Origin: Pseudonocardia benzenivorans CB1190
Lineage (GTDB): Bacteria > Actinomycetota > Actinomycetes > Mycobacteriales > Pseudonocardiaceae
DNA length: 64,000 nt
Reading direction: 5' to 3'
Assembly (NCBI RefSeq): GCF_000196675.2
Contig: NC_015312.1
Span: 3,844,001-3,908,000, forward strand
The notes beneath the pieces were generated by a model. That model was not told the origin of the DNA, ran no database searches, and was given only the letters and a program-made list of their open reading frames with translations. The stretch's first letter is position 1; every line of letters starts with the position of its first letter. Of this stretch, positions 63,584-64,000 are shown piece by piece. The position numbers and the translations under genes are program-made.

Positions 63584-63994
63584 TCAGTCGGACGCCGGTC
63601 GCCGGGTCGCGCCCCGGGGATGCGCCAGTGCGGCGACGACCTCCTCGCTGCTCAGCGCCGTCAGCGGAAGCACGGCGTCGAGCCCGGTCCCGACCAGGAC
63701 CCGGGCCACCGGCGCGTGCCCGCAGCCGGTGAGTCGCAGCCGGCGGCCTGCCGTGCGGGCGGTGGTGTGCACGGCGAGCAGCGACTGCAGGGCGCTGGAG
63801 GTGAGCAGGGTGACGTCCTGGAGGTCGATGACGACGTGGCGGCCCTGGCCGACGTGCAGCTCGACGCGCGCGACGAGCTCCGGCGCGGTCACCAGGTCGA
63901 GCTCACCCTCCGGGCGCAGCACCGCCACGGTCGGCACGGGGACGTGCGTGCGCACCTCGAACCCGCCCGGGGCGGGGCTGGTCAACGGACTCAT
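63584..63994 (-). CDS. STAS-domain anti-sigma factor antagonist
   Basis: The protein of about 136 residues has the STAS fold: VLRPEGELDLVTAPELVARVEL, HVVIDLQDVTLLTSSALQSLL with the serine pair expected to be phosphorylated, and RLRLTGCGHAPVARVLVGTGLD. Unphosphorylated, such proteins sequester anti-sigma kinases. The ATG at 63994 (MSPLTS) is assumed; a GTG at 63998-64000 sits at the very window edge and the frame could extend beyond. A target for SpoIIE-type phosphatases such as the one at 36329-38806 is possible but unproven. Confidence 0.85.
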   Translation of the reverse strand: MSPLTSPAPGGFEVRTHVPVPTVAVLRPEGELDLVTAPELVARVELHVGQGRHVVIDLQDVTLLTSSALQSLLAVHTTARTAGRRLRLTGCGHAPVARVLVGTGLDAVLPLTALSSEEVVAALAHPRGATRRPASD

Positions 63995-64000
63995 CGTCAC

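Overview
The window is a very GC-rich stretch of an actinobacterial chromosome. GTG and TTG starts are common, ATGA and GTGA gene overlaps are frequent, several start codons sit six bases after a TAnnnT box (leaderless mRNAs), and a phosphatidylinositol mannoside (PIM) pathway cluster is present. Gene content and composition fit Pseudonocardiales, for example Pseudonocardia; that placement is inference. I saw no rRNA, tRNA, CRISPR array, transposase or phage gene.

Region 1 (1-7252) is a tellurium-resistance-type (Ter) stress operon. It holds the end of a TerD-family gene, a CitE-like aldolase, a TRSP-type phosphoribosyltransferase, a StiP/PELOTA phosphoribosyltransferase-like protein and a HAD phosphatase, all with 4-bp overlaps, and then terB. 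Convergent to it lies a TerC-type membrane protein fused to a TerD domain. A 21-bp perfect hairpin separates the two units.

Region 2 (7480-29000) is mostly on the minus strand. In transcription order it runs: three roadblock/LC7-like proteins, thrS, a HIT hydrolase, pgsA, a PIM acyltransferase, pimA, a LemA-like protein and pdxS. After a 6.6-kb interruption it continues with pdxT and yebC. The interruption holds a malic enzyme, an EF-G-like GTPase, azlCD with its XRE-cupin regulator, and a Rieske membrane protein. Further downstream are an acetyltransferase and small unknown genes.

Region 3 (29000-48900) starts with a low-complexity gap containing 15-bp tandem repeats and a class A penicillin-binding protein with an unusually long disordered cytoplasmic tail. 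It continues with mixed metabolic and regulatory genes: a P-loop kinase, DUF3500, a TipA-like MerR regulator, a PAS/GAF/SpoIIE phosphatase, hydrolases, an F420-type PPOX enzyme, a pirin, a SNF2 helicase with a SWIM partner, a DUF1992-DUF3817 fusion and a Cys/Met-type PLP enzyme.

Region 4 (48864-51523) is a compact redox/folate unit. folE and a ferredoxin-reductase-like gene are transcribed away from a SufR-like, cysteine-bearing regulator, and the shared promoter carries an 11-bp inverted operator pair.

Region 5 (51511-64000) holds a second class A PBP, tatA, an intergenic gap with two 62-bp nested palindromes, a DprE2-like reductase, a nitrogen-starvation-family protein, aroE with a methyltransferase, a MarR-controlled ABC exporter, pgm with polyphosphate glucokinase (glucose-6-phosphate/glucose-1-phosphate supply), and two STAS-domain proteins.
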